DNA of 64,000 nucleotides from Francisella sp. SYW-9 (GTDB taxonomy: Bacteria; Pseudomonadota; Gammaproteobacteria; Francisellales; Francisellaceae), in NCBI RefSeq assembly GCF_008711465.1, contig NZ_VXKQ01000001.1, positions 91,380 through 155,379 of the forward strand, read 5' to 3'. Below the pieces are notes generated by a model. It was not told where the DNA came from. It worked only from the letters and a program-made list of their open reading frames with translations, and made no database searches. Below, piece after piece: positions 27,586 to 38,099 of this stretch. The translations under genes were made by a program, and so were the position numbers. The stretch's first letter is position 1. Each line of letters begins with the position of its first letter.

Positions 27586-28371
27586 TTGAAACCACTAAAA
27601 TTTTATAAAATGCATGCCTCAGGTAATGACTTTATTGTGATTGACCAACGAGAAGATTCCATGCAGTTAGCAGTAAAAGATATAAAAGCATTATGCGATC
27701 GTCGCTACGGTATTGGCGCAGATCAACTTTTGCTATTAAGAAGTGCTAAGTCGGCGATATGTCAAATGAATATCTTTAATAAAGATGGAACAGCTGCTAA
27801 GCAGTGCGGTAACGGCTTAAGATCAGTGGCTTATTTGATGTATCAAAAACATAATATAAAGAACTTTGATATTGAGGTTAAAGGCGCTTTGCATCGCTGT
27901 GAAATAATTAATGACTGTGAGATTTTAGTTGAGTTTCCCTTGCCTAAAATTATAAATAAAAGGCCTTTGTTAAATATTGATATTGATTATCTTGATGCTA
28001 TGGAGCTTTCTGTTGGCAATCCTCATCTGGTTTTATGGTTGGGTAGGCTTACGAGTCTTAATATTCCAAAGTTAGGAAAGTGCTTACAAGATGCTTATTT
28101 ACCAGAAGGAGTTAATGTTCATTTTGTTGAATGTGTAGATCAACATACAATCAATATTCGCCATTTTGAACGTGGTACAGGCGTGACACTATCTTGTGGA
28201 AGTGGCTCAATTGCCAGTGTGTATTCTGGTGTAATAAATGGTTTAATTGAAACACCAGTTATGGTAAAAACTGCCACAGATAGTTTTCAAATACATTTGA
28301 CTAATAAAGCTTGTATGCTTATTGGTAATGCAGAGTTAGTATTTGAAGGCACTTATTTTTTGGAGGAATAA
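27586..28371 (+). CDS. dapF: diaminopimelate epimerase
   Basis: A 261-residue DapF. The N-terminal FYKMHASGNDFIVID, first active-site Cys region AAKQCGNGLRSVAYL and second active-site Cys in TLSCGSGSIASVY are diagnostic, with RRYGIGADQLLLL between. It converts LL- to meso-diaminopimelate for peptidoglycan and lysine. The start is a TTG; the first ATG (at the Met of KMHASGNDF) would cut the conserved first strand, so TTG is preferred although the ribosome binding site is poor. It is coupled (4 bp) to the aspartoacylase-like gene. GC content seems a little above its neighbours. Confidence 0.92.
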   Translation: MKPLKFYKMHASGNDFIVIDQREDSMQLAVKDIKALCDRRYGIGADQLLLLRSAKSAICQMNIFNKDGTAAKQCGNGLRSVAYLMYQKHNIKNFDIEVKGALHRCEIINDCEILVEFPLPKIINKRPLLNIDIDYLDAMELSVGNPHLVLWLGRLTSLNIPKLGKCLQDAYLPEGVNVHFVECVDQHTINIRHFERGTGVTLSCGSGSIASVYSGVINGLIETPVMVKTATDSFQIHLTNKACMLIGNAELVFEGTYFLEE

Positions 28372-28375
28372 AATA

Positions 28376-29488
28376 ATGAATATTAGAGAAGTACCACTTC
28401 GAAAAACAATCTCAGGGTTAAGCCATAGCCTTAGTATTATTGAATATACGGTAGATAAACCGAAGGCTAGTATTTATATGCAGGCAGCGCTTCATGCAGG
28501 AGAGCTTAATGGTATTGCTATTATTCAAGCGCTACAAACATATTTAAAAGAAAATCCGCTTGATTTTAATTTTAAACTTATTCCATTTGCGAATCCTTTT
28601 GCAATGGATGTAAAAGTTGGAGAGTATACGTATGGTCGTTTTGATGCCAAAACAGGTGATAACTGGAATAGGGGATTTAAGAATCTATTAGGGCCTATCG
28701 ATGATAAACCGAAGATTGATCTAGAGCGTTTTATTAATGATAATATTACTGATTCATTTGATTTGGTTTGTAATAAGTTTACTACCTTGTTAAAAAAACG
28801 CTTAGAGCTTCTTCTGAGCTTAGATTTAGCTCCTTATGAAAAACTGGCAGCTTTGTTGCACTATGAAGCAATTGATGCAGATTTTAGCTTTGATTTACAT
28901 AATGATTCTATTTCAGTACCTTATATTTATGCACCAAATTATTTAAATACAAAGCGTCTTAAACATTTCAATACTGATCATTTTGTTTTAACACCAAATG
29001 AAAATAGCACATGCTTTAATCAGGCAATATTTTATCCATGGTGGCAGTTAACGGATGTATGGAATAAAATTAAGAATGATAATAAATTTCCACCAAAACA
29101 TGCCTTTACCTATGAGACTGGAAATAAAGAAAGCTTTGATTTATATACTGCAAAAAAACTATTATCAGGAATCCTTGCTTATATTAAGGACGATACAGAC
29201 CCTGTTAATACAAGTAAGTATGCTTGTCATGAACATGAATTTTTTCGTATTCGCGCACAAGATGGAGGCCTTATAGATTATGATGATAGTAAGCTTGGTC
29301 AGATGCTTGCATCAAATGAGTGTATTGCACAACTTTATACAAGAGAACACATTCTCTCAGGAAGTGCTCCAATAGATATTAAAGCACCTTATCATAAAAG
29401 CGCACTTATAACCAGAACGGCATCATCAAGTGTGCATGAAGGTGATGAGGTTGCTAAAGTAATGAGTAATATCTTTAGTATTAATTGA
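28376..29488 (+). CDS. succinylglutamate desuccinylase/aspartoacylase-like zinc hydrolase
   Basis: I place the start at the ATG at 28376, preceded by GGAGG at 28361-28365, giving 370 residues; a start at 28343 inside dapF has no support. Zinc-binding residues fit the AstE/AspA (M14-like) family: HAGELNG (His-x-x-Glu) near residue 39 and DFSFDLHND for the third ligand His, with FANPFAMD and GDNWNRGF of the substrate pocket. It would deacylate an N-acyl amino acid. Coupling to dapF suggests an amino-acid-related substrate, but that is inference. Confidence 0.8.
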   Translation: MNIREVPLRKTISGLSHSLSIIEYTVDKPKASIYMQAALHAGELNGIAIIQALQTYLKENPLDFNFKLIPFANPFAMDVKVGEYTYGRFDAKTGDNWNRGFKNLLGPIDDKPKIDLERFINDNITDSFDLVCNKFTTLLKKRLELLLSLDLAPYEKLAALLHYEAIDADFSFDLHNDSISVPYIYAPNYLNTKRLKHFNTDHFVLTPNENSTCFNQAIFYPWWQLTDVWNKIKNDNKFPPKHAFTYETGNKESFDLYTAKKLLSGILAYIKDDTDPVNTSKYACHEHEFFRIRAQDGGLIDYDDSKLGQMLASNECIAQLYTREHILSGSAPIDIKAPYHKSALITRTASSSVHEGDEVAKVMSNIFSIN

Positions 29489-29674
29489 GGTTGAATTTAC
29501 GTTGCCTTGTTAAAAAAAATGTGAGATTTATGATTGAAATTTAGACTACAATTAGATTAACTCTTAAAACAAAAAGCACAAATACTAAAAAAGTGTCATA
29601 AATTTAAATTCATGAAAAAAAATATAACAAAACGGCTTAATTAGCATACATATATTTAATTGCATGTATGTTCG

Positions 29675-29690
29675 CATAATATATATTATG
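29675..29690. repeat. 16-bp perfect palindrome in an AT-rich gap
   Basis: CATAATATATATTATG is its own reverse complement. A second dyad, CATACA (29645-29650) with TGTATG (29665-29670), lies just before it. Both are in the 281-bp gap between the aspartoacylase-like gene and the Nudix gene, which reads away. Candidate operator or transcript end; AT-rich chance palindromes are common in this genome. Confidence 0.3.
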
Positions 29691-29769
29691 TTAAATTATG
29701 TAACAGATAATCAGATCACTGTTCTGAAATTAAAATGTTCCCTCATATTCATTAGATATTTGCTTATTG

Positions 29770-30171
29770 CTAGATGTACTCTCTTTTTAGTTTCTCAATT
29801 ATTTCTATACTTGCTGGTAAGAAATTATAATTATTAAGCTCGGAAATATTTATAAGTTTTAGTAATTGATTTTCTTTTGAGTATGGAACACCTTCATAGT
29901 TATCTACAATAAAGAATTCTAAATTAACTTCAATGTTATTTTTATTTATATGTTTTTTCTTTGCATAAGGCTTTATAGATTTAACTATAGCTCCAACTTC
30001 TTCATAAACTTCTCTTTTAATACAATCCTCAAAACTTTCATTATTTTCTACTTTGCCACCAGGAAACTCCCAGTAATCACTATAGGTTTGGAATTTTTGT
30101 CTTTGACTTATGTAGACTTTAGTCTGATATTCATCTAAAATTATCGCCACTGCAGCGTTTATTCGTTCCAT
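29770..30171 (-). CDS. MutT-like Nudix hydrolase
   Basis: A 133-residue protein with a complete Nudix box, starting FPGGKVENNESFEDCIKREV and continuing YEEVGA. The N-terminal INAAVAIILDEYQTKVYISQR strand pair and the short length match MutT-type 8-oxo-dGTP diphosphatases, which remove oxidised GTP/dGTP from nucleotide pools. Other Nudix substrates are possible. It is divergent from yqgE, 38 bp away. Confidence 0.85.
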   Translation of the reverse strand: MERINAAVAIILDEYQTKVYISQRQKFQTYSDYWEFPGGKVENNESFEDCIKREVYEEVGAIVKSIKPYAKKKHINKNNIEVNLEFFIVDNYEGVPYSKENQLLKLINISELNNYNFLPASIEIIEKLKREYI

Positions 30172-30209
30172 TTTATAAAAAAATTAACATTGTTATTAAG
30201 AAATATAAT

Positions 30210-30791
30210 ATGTTCCAAAATCATAAAAGTGAAATTTTATTAGCAACACCTTTAATTAAGGATGATGCTATATTTACTAAATCTGTTATTTATTTATGTC
30301 AAAACGATCGTCATGGAGCTATGGGCTTGATTATAAATAAGCCTTTAGATGATAAGTTAAAAGATGTTTTTGAGGAGTTAGATATACCTCATAATAATAC
30401 ATTTGAAGAAATACTAAGCCACCCTCTTTATATGGGCGGTCCAATAAGTCCTCATAAAATATTAATACTTCATACAACAAATGGTCGTAACTATGATTCG
30501 ACTATAAAGCTTGATGAAGGTTTGGCAATTACAGCTTCTATGGATATTTTAGAAGATTTGGCAAATAATATCTTACCAGAATATTTTCTACCAATAGTTG
30601 GTTATAGTTGTTGGACAGCTGACCAATTATCAGATGAAATAAAAGCTAGTGATTGGATTGTGACAGATAAATTAAGTAAGAAAATACTATTTAATTATGA
30701 GAATAAAACCAAGTGGCAAAATCATCTGGAGCACGCAGGATATAGCTTACAAAACTTAGACTCACTATTTGAAAATATAGGTAATGGTTAG
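30210..30791 (+). CDS. yqgE: YqgE/AlgH family protein
   Basis: A 193-residue protein of UPF0301 with LLATPLIKDDAIFTKSVIYLCQNDRHGAMGL (read in part), NKPLDD, the signature YMGGPISPHKILILH and VGYSCWTADQLSDEI. The molecular function is unsettled. In many gammaproteobacteria it is directly followed by ruvX, exactly as here, where the next ATG begins right after its TAG. It starts 38 bp from the divergent Nudix gene. Confidence 0.92.
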   Translation: MFQNHKSEILLATPLIKDDAIFTKSVIYLCQNDRHGAMGLIINKPLDDKLKDVFEELDIPHNNTFEEILSHPLYMGGPISPHKILILHTTNGRNYDSTIKLDEGLAITASMDILEDLANNILPEYFLPIVGYSCWTADQLSDEIKASDWIVTDKLSKKILFNYENKTKWQNHLEHAGYSLQNLDSLFENIGNG

Positions 30792-31202
30792 ATGTTTCAA
30801 TCATTAATAGCTATAGATTTTGGTAAGGCTAGAATAGGTTTAGCTAGTGGTCAAATGATTACAAAAACAGCTACTCCTATAGGTATTGTTGAGGCTTATG
30901 ATGGCGTGCCAAACTGGATTGAGCTTGATAAAATTATCAAACGCTGGAATCCTTCAGATATTATAGTTGGTCTACCTCTAGATACACAAGATTTTGAGAC
31001 TGATATTACTAAAGCTGCAAAAGATTTTGCTAAAGAGGTAAAACAAAGATATCAGCGAAATGTCCACTTAATAAATGAGGCTTACTCTACGCGAGAAGCG
31101 AGATGGCGCTTAGAGGAAGTCAAGAGTAAAAAAGTCAGTCATATTAAAGTAGATGCTTTAGCAGCCTGTGTAATTCTTGAAACTTGGATGGCAGAGAATT
31201 AG
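30792..31202 (+). CDS. ruvX: putative pre-16S rRNA nuclease / RuvX
   Basis: A 136-residue YqgF/RuvX protein with the RNase H-like motif AIDFGKARIGLASG, VGLPLD, the acidic NEAYSTREARWRLEE and C-terminal KVDALAACVILETWM. It is implicated in processing the 5' end of 16S rRNA, formerly called a Holliday junction resolvase. Its ATG is immediately after the yqgE stop codon, so the two are translationally linked. Confidence 0.93.
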   Translation: MFQSLIAIDFGKARIGLASGQMITKTATPIGIVEAYDGVPNWIELDKIIKRWNPSDIIVGLPLDTQDFETDITKAAKDFAKEVKQRYQRNVHLINEAYSTREARWRLEEVKSKKVSHIKVDALAACVILETWMAEN

Positions 31203-31298
31203 ACTTTAATCTAAAATTTTTTGTATGAACCAATATTTATAATTTAATGATTAAGTGCCATAATAAATAAATTTAAGTAACCTAAATATAAAATTAGT

Positions 31299-31670
31299 AT
31301 GGCTAAAAGCACGGTTAAATATTGGAATACATTAGCTCTAGAAAATTCAGATAAATGGCAAACTATAGAAAACACAAATAATAAATTAGAAGAATTAACA
31401 CTATCAATAGATACAGAGTTTGGAGATTACACTCGTTTAACAAGGTTTAAACCAGGTGCCGATACAACATCATTTGGTGCAAAAAGTCATGAATATCCTG
31501 AGGAGGTTTTCATAGTAAGCGGAAGACTTTATGATATTTCAGTTGGAAGATGGTTAGAAGCTGGAGAATATGCTAGTAGACCACCAGGTGAAATACATGG
31601 ACCATTTAAGACAGATGTTGAGTGTATTGTTTTAGAGGTTTCATATCTTAGTAAAATAAAAAAAAATTAG
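31299..31670 (+). CDS. small cupin (ChrR-like) protein
   Basis: A 123-residue single-domain cupin. The metal-binding motif 1 is SHEYPEEVFIVSGRLYD (His and two Glu) and motif 2 is PPGEIHGPF with a His. It resembles the C-terminal cupin of ChrR-type anti-sigma factors and their stand-alone relatives, but the N-terminal zinc-binding anti-sigma domain is absent, so a metal-dependent enzyme or sensor is as likely. It sits alone between ruvX and leuS. Confidence 0.7.
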   Translation: MAKSTVKYWNTLALENSDKWQTIENTNNKLEELTLSIDTEFGDYTRLTRFKPGADTTSFGAKSHEYPEEVFIVSGRLYDISVGRWLEAGEYASRPPGEIHGPFKTDVECIVLEVSYLSKIKKN

Positions 31671-31796
31671 AAGCATAAAACTCAATATGTTCATAATATT
31701 TTAATAAGCTTAATATCTAGATATTTATTGAGTTTTAACTTAAAATATTCAGCATAATTTTTCATATTTATTATTAAAATAAGGTTCTGTATTTCA

Positions 31797-34238
31797 ATGA
31801 GTGAATATAATTTTGATCAAATAGAGCAACAAGCTCAAAGTTATTGGCGTGAAAATGATTCTTTTAAAGCTATAGAAGATAAAAGTAAAGAGAAATTTTA
31901 CTGTTTAGAAATGTTACCGTATCCTAGTGGTACTTTACATATGGGACATGTAAGGAACTATACTATTGGTGATGTAATCGCTAGATATCAAAAAATGCAA
32001 GGTAAAAATGTTTTACACCCTATGGGATGGGATGCTTTTGGCTTACCTGCTGAAAATGCTGCTATCAAGCATAAAAGATCACCAGCAGAATGGACAAAAA
32101 GTAATATTGAGTATATGAAAAAGCAACTTGATTCTTTAGGTTTTGGTTTTGACTGGTCAAGAGAAATTGCTACTTGTGATGAAGATTATTATAGATGGGA
32201 GCAATGGTTTTTTATCCAACTTTATAAAAAAGGTTTAGCTTATCGTAAGAACTCAGTTGTAAACTGGGATCCTGTAGATCAGACAGTTTTAGCAAATGAA
32301 CAGGTTGTAGATGGTAGAGGATGGAGGTCTGGTGCCTTAGTTGAGAAAAAAGAAATTCCACAATGGTTCATAAAAATTACAGATTATGCTGATGAGCTTT
32401 TACAAGATATATCTAAGTTAGATAACTGGCCAGATGCTGTAAAGACTATGCAAACAAACTGGATAGGCAAATCAAAAGGCTTAACTGTCAAGTTTAAGAT
32501 CCAAGATTCTGATGAAGAAATAGAAGTTTTCACAACTCGTCCTGATACTTTGATGGGTGTAAGTTACCTTGGAATTGCTTCTGAGCACCCTCTTGCTCTA
32601 GCAGAAGCTAGAACAAATTCTGAACTAGCTAGTTTTATTGAAGAATGTAAGAAATCTTCAACAATGGAGGCTGACTTAGCTACTCAAGAAAAGAAAGGCT
32701 TTAAAACTAATATTAAAGTAGTTCATCCTATTTCAGGTGAGACAGTAGATGTTTGGATAGCTAATTTTGTACTTATGGGATATGGTTCTGGCGCTGTAAT
32801 GTCAGTTCCTGCTCATGATCAAAGAGATTGGGAATTTGCACAGAAATATAATATTCCTTTAAAACAAGTTATTGACTCTAATGATAATAAAATCAAAGTT
32901 GATTTAGATACTGAAGCTTACACGGAAAAAGGAGTATTAATAAACTCTGGTGAATTTGATGGCTTAAACTTTAAAAAAGCTTATCAAGCAATTAAAAAAT
33001 ACCTTTTTGATAATAATAAAGGTTATGAAACTACAAACTTTAGAATCCATGACTGGGGTATATCTCGTCAAAGGTATTGGGGCTGCCCTATTCCAATGAT
33101 TCATTGTGATAGCTGTGGAGTTATTCCTGAAAAAGAAGAAAATTTACCTGTTAAATTACCTACAGATGTGACTCTTACAGAAGCTGGTTCACCATTAAAA
33201 GATATGCCGGAATTTTTAGATGTTAAATGTCCTAAATGTGGTTCTCAAGCTAAAAGAGAAACAGATACATTTGATACATTCTTTGAATCATCTTGGTATT
33301 ATGCAAGATATACATGCCCTAGAGCTAATAAAATGCTAAGTGAAGAAGCAAATTATTGGTTACCTGTAGATAAATATATTGGTGGTATTGAGCATGCTAT
33401 TATGCATTTATTATATGCTAGATTTTTCCATAAATTAATGCGTGATGAAGGTCTGGTAACATCTGATGAGCCTTTTGTAAATTTACTTACTCAAGGTATG
33501 GTATTAAAAGATGGTGCTAAAATGTCTAAATCAAAAGGTAATACGGTAGATCCTAAAGAATTGATAGATATGTATGGTGCTGACACTGTGAGATTATTTA
33601 GTATGTTTGCAGCACCTCCTGAACAGTCTTTAGAATGGTCAGAAACAGGTGTTGAAGGAGCTAATAAATTTTTACGCAAAGTATTTAACTATGCTCAAGC
33701 AAATAAAGAAGTATTATCTAATAAAACAAACCTTGATATAAATAATTTATCAAAAGAAGATAAGAAAGCTCGCCTTGAGATATATACAAATTTAAAACAA
33801 GCTATTTTTGACTTTGATAAAAGTCAATTTAATACAGTTGTTTCAGCATGTATGAAGATTTTAAATACTCTTAATAACTATGATAACCTTTGTGATAGCG
33901 TTAAAATGGAGGGTTATAGTATTTTGTTAAGGATACTAGCGCCTTTTACTCCACATATTTGTCATTACTTATGGCAAGAACTAAATTTAGGAGCTGATAT
34001 TCTTCATACAGAGTTTCCTGTTGTAGATGAAGAAGCTTTAGTTAAGGATGAGTTTTTGCTAGTTGTGCAAATAAATGGTAAGCTAAAAGCAAAGCTAGAG
34101 TTAGATGCATCATTAAATAAGGCAGATGTTGAAGCTACTGTTTTAGGAAATGAGCATGTTAAATCTTTTGTTGAAGGTAAGCAAATTATTAAAATAATTT
34201 ATGTACCTCAAAAGCTTATTAATATAGTAATCAAATAG
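31797..34238 (+). CDS. leuS: leucyl-tRNA synthetase
   Basis: An 813-residue class Ia synthetase. The HIGH motif is HMGH (residues 48-51, in [14 protein letters not shown]) and KMSKS is at residues 575-579. The editing domain carries [23 protein letters not shown], and a zinc-type insertion has CDSCG and CPKCG pairs. The C-terminal anticodon domain ends with [11 protein letters not shown]. It charges tRNA-Leu. The tandem leuS-lptE order is typical of gammaproteobacteria; lptE starts 10 bp downstream. Confidence 0.97.
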   Translation: MSEYNFDQIEQQAQSYWRENDSFKAIEDKSKEKFYCLEMLPYPSGTLHMGHVRNYTIGDVIARYQKMQGKNVLHPMGWDAFGLPAENAAIKHKRSPAEWTKSNIEYMKKQLDSLGFGFDWSREIATCDEDYYRWEQWFFIQLYKKGLAYRKNSVVNWDPVDQTVLANEQVVDGRGWRSGALVEKKEIPQWFIKITDYADELLQDISKLDNWPDAVKTMQTNWIGKSKGLTVKFKIQDSDEEIEVFTTRPDTLMGVSYLGIASEHPLALAEARTNSELASFIEECKKSSTMEADLATQEKKGFKTNIKVVHPISGETVDVWIANFVLMGYGSGAVMSVPAHDQRDWEFAQKYNIPLKQVIDSNDNKIKVDLDTEAYTEKGVLINSGEFDGLNFKKAYQAIKKYLFDNNKGYETTNFRIHDWGISRQRYWGCPIPMIHCDSCGVIPEKEENLPVKLPTDVTLTEAGSPLKDMPEFLDVKCPKCGSQAKRETDTFDTFFESSWYYARYTCPRANKMLSEEANYWLPVDKYIGGIEHAIMHLLYARFFHKLMRDEGLVTSDEPFVNLLTQGMVLKDGAKMSKSKGNTVDPKELIDMYGADTVRLFSMFAAPPEQSLEWSETGVEGANKFLRKVFNYAQANKEVLSNKTNLDINNLSKEDKKARLEIYTNLKQAIFDFDKSQFNTVVSACMKILNTLNNYDNLCDSVKMEGYSILLRILAPFTPHICHYLWQELNLGADILHTEFPVVDEEALVKDEFLLVVQINGKLKAKLELDASLNKADVEATVLGNEHVKSFVEGKQIIKIIYVPQKLINIVIK

Positions 34239-34248
34239 AGAGACTAAA

Positions 34249-34794
34249 ATGAAAAAATATATAATTATAATTTTTGTACTTTTATTATGCTCATGTGGTT
34301 TTCATCGTCGAGGTATTGAAGGCTCTTCGGGTGGAGGAAATTATAGTAGCTTAGTTGGTACTAAATTTTATATTGCTGCGAATAATTATAATTCTTGGGC
34401 TACTGATCTTAAATCAAGCCTACAGACATATAAAGCTATAATAGTTACTGATGAAAAACAAGCTGATTACATAATCAATATACAAAGTGTTAAGAAAGAT
34501 TCTAAACTAACAAGTGTTGTGGGTGGAGCATCAAATAATACTTATCAACTATTCTATAACTTTACATATAATGTTGTTAAACCTAATGATAAAACACCTG
34601 TAATACCAAACAAGACTATTTCTGCACAACAGTTCTGGCAATCAAACTCTGGTACACAGTTAGCTCAGAATGCCCAAGCAGAAAGAATATATAACTATCT
34701 TCAGTCTGGTATGGTAACAAATATTATCGATCAGATTGCAGCGTTATTACCAAGTAAAACTTTAAATACTTCACCTCAATTCGATGAATCTTAA
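34249..34794 (+). CDS. lptE: LPS-assembly lipoprotein LptE
   Basis: A 181-residue lipoprotein with signal MKKYIIIIFVLLLCSCGFHRRG (lipidated Cys16). The short GFHRRG after the Cys is characteristic of LptE/RlpB. LptE plugs the LptD barrel and helps deliver lipopolysaccharide to the outer leaflet of the outer membrane. Its position 10 bp after leuS supports the call. The usual downstream holA (DNA polymerase delta subunit) is not here; a mechanosensitive channel gene follows instead. Confidence 0.88.
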   Translation: MKKYIIIIFVLLLCSCGFHRRGIEGSSGGGNYSSLVGTKFYIAANNYNSWATDLKSSLQTYKAIIVTDEKQADYIINIQSVKKDSKLTSVVGGASNNTYQLFYNFTYNVVKPNDKTPVIPNKTISAQQFWQSNSGTQLAQNAQAERIYNYLQSGMVTNIIDQIAALLPSKTLNTSPQFDES

Positions 34795-34847
34795 ACCGTA
34801 TTTAAGAGCTCAATAATATAAAATATAATCTTTAAAAGGAATTTAAT

Positions 34848-36035
34848 ATGAATCAATTAAAAGATTTTTATGCAAATATGCTTAGTGGTTATAGTGGAGT
34901 TGCTGGAATATTGAGTTTTTTAACAATATTTTTAATAATACTAGTTTGCTCATGGATAATTAATAAAATACTTAAACAATATATAGTTAGTATTGTAAAT
35001 AAATTTGTAGTTAAGCTTGGCCATAGTCTAGGTGAAACTCTAATAAAGTATAAAGTCTTTAATAAACTATCTCATATTGGTCCAGGAATATTTATATATT
35101 TAGCTATAAACCTTGGAATTAGTTCTGATCATAGTTGGACTATGGATGCTGTTGATTCTATTCAGTTAATAGCACAGGTGTATATAACATTAACTATAAT
35201 ATTATTTTTTATATCATTTGTTGATGCTATCTTTAGTTATTTTCAAAAGCTTCCATATTTTAAACATCACTCGTTAAGAAGCTATGCACAAGTTATAAAG
35301 ATAGTTTTATATTTCATTGCTTTTATACTTGTAGTTTCGCAGTTACTCAATAAGTCTCCAATCGCATTTTTGACTGGTTTAGGTGCTTTATCAGCAGTAT
35401 TAATGTTAGTTTTTAAAGATACTATATTAGGCTTTGTATCTAATATTCAAGTTGCGGCTCTAGATTTAGTAAGAGTTGGAGATTGGATTACTATTCCATC
35501 AGCAGGAGTTGATGGAGATGTTATGGAAGTTTCTATTAATACTGTAAAAATACGTAATTTTGATAAAACAATATCCACTGTTCCAACATATACGCTAATT
35601 AATAATAGCGTACAAAACTGGCGAGGAATGGTTGAAACTGGTGGACGCAGAATCAAACGCTCAGTGAATATTGACATAGATACTATAAGATTTTGTGATG
35701 AAGAAACTTTAAAGCTATTATCAAAAGAACCTCTTTTACAAGATTTTATTGCTAGTAAAGAAAATGAAAAGCTTACTAATATAACTTTGTTTAGAGCATA
35801 TATTGAGAATTATTTACGTAAACATCCCAAAATACATACAGGATTAACATTTTTGATTAGAGAACTGCAGCCTAGTGCAACAGGTCTGCCAGTTGAGTTA
35901 TATATTTTTACAAATGATACAAACTGGGTTAATTATGAAAAAATACAAGCAGATATTTTCGACTATGTATTTGCTAGTTTACATATGTTTGATTTAAAAG
36001 CTTTCCAAGCTATAACTGGTAGAATATCTAAATAA
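34848..36035 (+). CDS. ybdG: MscS-family mechanosensitive channel (YbdG-like)
   Basis: A 395-residue protein with about five membrane helices, then the MscS pore and beta-domain: FLTGLGALSAVLMLVFKDTILGFVSNIQ is the pore helix region and VRVGDWITIPSAGVDGDVMEVSINTVKIRNFD the Sm-like beta domain. The long cytosolic tail with GGRRIKRSVNIDIDTIRFC is typical of the YbdG (MscM) branch, which opens under hypo-osmotic stress or senses it. GGAATTT precedes the ATG. Independent of lptE, 53 bp away. Confidence 0.85.
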   Translation: MNQLKDFYANMLSGYSGVAGILSFLTIFLIILVCSWIINKILKQYIVSIVNKFVVKLGHSLGETLIKYKVFNKLSHIGPGIFIYLAINLGISSDHSWTMDAVDSIQLIAQVYITLTIILFFISFVDAIFSYFQKLPYFKHHSLRSYAQVIKIVLYFIAFILVVSQLLNKSPIAFLTGLGALSAVLMLVFKDTILGFVSNIQVAALDLVRVGDWITIPSAGVDGDVMEVSINTVKIRNFDKTISTVPTYTLINNSVQNWRGMVETGGRRIKRSVNIDIDTIRFCDEETLKLLSKEPLLQDFIASKENEKLTNITLFRAYIENYLRKHPKIHTGLTFLIRELQPSATGLPVELYIFTNDTNWVNYEKIQADIFDYVFASLHMFDLKAFQAITGRISK

Positions 36036-36099
36036 AAATCATAATTTTCTGATGTTATTTCTTAATAAAAATTTAAATTTAAAGAGAAATTACTATCTA

Positions 36100-37512
36100 A
36101 TGAGCCTAAAATCTTTTACAACCTTTATACTATTGTTTATAGTAAATGTATCATTATGTCTTGCTGTTAATGTACCTATTGAGATGTTTGATTTATCTAA
36201 ATACTCACAAGATGCTAATTATTATATTCCTAAATCTGAGAAAGGATATGATAAACCTCTATTGACTAAGCCTCAGCAAGATAAACTTCTCAAAAAACTA
36301 ATATCTCATTCTGTTGGGAGTGATTCTCCATGGTCAGAATCTTTCTATAAAGAGTATTTGCAACAAAATAGTCTAAAAGAATGGGCTACGGAGCAAATTA
36401 ATGATATCAATAATAGTAAGCTACCAGATGACGAGAAGATTTATAAAGAAAATTTTAAACTCTTTACTAATCATGAATATAAAAATATTATTAAAAATAT
36501 AAATTTTGATGATATTGATAACTTACATAAATATAACGTTAATAATAAAGCTATAGTTACACGAACGGCAATGGGCTATGCTATCCCATATGATAGACCA
36601 TTATTTTTAAACTTTACATTACCAGGTCAAGGATATCCATTTAGTAATATTAATGTTTCATCATTAAATATTGGTGAAGCTGTGTATATAATTTCTGAGT
36701 CAAAAGATAAGCGTTGGTATCTAATTCTTAGTTCTTCTTTCTACGCTTGGGTAAAATCTAATAGCATCTCTAGAATTTCGACTAATAAAATTAAGATCTG
36801 GAAGAATTCTTTTTCAAAGAAAAGTATATCTATTAGACGTTTTGAAACTCCTATATTTAACTTAGATAATAGATTAATAAGAAATACTTATCCTGGAACA
36901 ATACTGCCAGTATTAGAGAATGACAACAATTATTATAAAGTGTTGCTTCCGGCTCAAACGAAAACAGGAAGTCTAGCTTTTATAGATGCTAAAATAATAA
37001 AGCATGATGCTACAGAAATACCTATTTCACCGACGCCTAAAAATTTTGTAAAAATAATTAAAGAGACTCAAGGCTATCCTTATGGTTGGGGAAATCAATA
37101 TTTCTATAATGATTGCTCATCTGAATTAAGAGCTATATACCAAGCTTTTGGAATATGGTTACCTAGAAACTCTAAAGATCAATATAAGGCATATAATGCG
37201 TTAAATCTTGATAAATATACTTCAGAACAACGTAGTCAAATTTTATTGACAAAAGCACGCCCTTTCTTAGATTTTATATATATAAAGGGTCATGTGATGT
37301 TATATATAGGTAAAACTTCTAGCCCATACAACCCGAAACAAGTTGTTCCTGCAACGTATCAACAGGTTTGGGGATTGAAAGATAAAGATAATACTAGAAG
37401 ATCAGTAATAGGTGAATCAATCTTCTTACCATTATTAGAAAAGTATCCTGAGGATCCTACTTTAGAAAGTGAGCTAAAAAAACAAGTCTTTAGAGTTGTT
37501 CAAATAGCATAA
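36100..37512 (+). CDS. exported SH3/NlpC-P60 peptidoglycan endopeptidase
   Basis: I choose the ATG at 36100 because it gives a signal peptide (MSLKSFTTFILLFIVNVSLC) and has AGAG upstream; an ATG at 36052 would add 16 residues with many Asn/Lys before it. Of the resulting 470 residues, an N-terminal SH3-type region (AVYIISESKDKRWYLILSSS-like at about 195) precedes a C40 NlpC/P60 domain with catalytic Cys339 in NDCSSELRAIYQ and His398 in KGHVMLYIG. It would cleave D-glutamyl-diaminopimelate bonds in peptidoglycan outside the membrane. Confidence 0.82.
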   Translation: MSLKSFTTFILLFIVNVSLCLAVNVPIEMFDLSKYSQDANYYIPKSEKGYDKPLLTKPQQDKLLKKLISHSVGSDSPWSESFYKEYLQQNSLKEWATEQINDINNSKLPDDEKIYKENFKLFTNHEYKNIIKNINFDDIDNLHKYNVNNKAIVTRTAMGYAIPYDRPLFLNFTLPGQGYPFSNINVSSLNIGEAVYIISESKDKRWYLILSSSFYAWVKSNSISRISTNKIKIWKNSFSKKSISIRRFETPIFNLDNRLIRNTYPGTILPVLENDNNYYKVLLPAQTKTGSLAFIDAKIIKHDATEIPISPTPKNFVKIIKETQGYPYGWGNQYFYNDCSSELRAIYQAFGIWLPRNSKDQYKAYNALNLDKYTSEQRSQILLTKARPFLDFIYIKGHVMLYIGKTSSPYNPKQVVPATYQQVWGLKDKDNTRRSVIGESIFLPLLEKYPEDPTLESELKKQVFRVVQIA

Positions 37513-37522
37513 TGTTTTAATA

Positions 37523-38089
37523 TTAACACTTAGGTAGTGTTACGCCCTCTTGTCCTTGATATTTTCCACCTTTATCAGCATATGATGTTTCGCATTCTTC
37601 ATCTGATTGGAAAAATAGCATCTGAGCAACACCTTCATTAGCATATATTTTTGCAGGTAATGGAGTTGTATTTGAAAACTCTAATGTTACATAACCTTCC
37701 CACTCAGGTTCTAAAGGTGTTACATTTACAATAATTCCACATCTTGCATAAGTTGATTTACCAAGACATACAACTAAAACATCTCTAGGGATCTTAAACT
37801 TCTCAACTGTACGAGCTAAAGCAAAAGAGTTAGGAGGAATAATACAAACATCACCTTTGAAATCAACAAAATTTTTATCATCAAAGTGCTTAGGATCAAC
37901 TATTGAAGAGTTTATATTTGTAAAAATTTTAAATTCGTCTGCACAACGTACATCATAACCATAACTAGATGTACCATAAGAAACTATTTTCTCATTATTA
38001 GCAACTTTAACTTGTCCTGCCTCAAAAGGTTCTATCATAGAATGCTCTTGGGACATTTTTTTTATCCATTTATCTGATTTTATAGACAT
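37523..38089 (-). CDS. dcd: dCTP deaminase
   Basis: A 188-residue Dcd of normal length. Conserved segments are [47 protein letters not shown] with the catalytic Arg-Ser/Ala-type pocket, and [22 protein letters not shown]. It deaminates dCTP to dUTP for thymidylate synthesis. It follows mrp by 10 bp on the minus strand, likely one transcript. Confidence 0.95.
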   Translation of the reverse strand: MSIKSDKWIKKMSQEHSMIEPFEAGQVKVANNEKIVSYGTSSYGYDVRCADEFKIFTNINSSIVDPKHFDDKNFVDFKGDVCIIPPNSFALARTVEKFKIPRDVLVVCLGKSTYARCGIIVNVTPLEPEWEGYVTLEFSNTTPLPAKIYANEGVAQMLFFQSDEECETSYADKGGKYQGQEGVTLPKC

Positions 38090-38099
38090 TTTTTCTCTC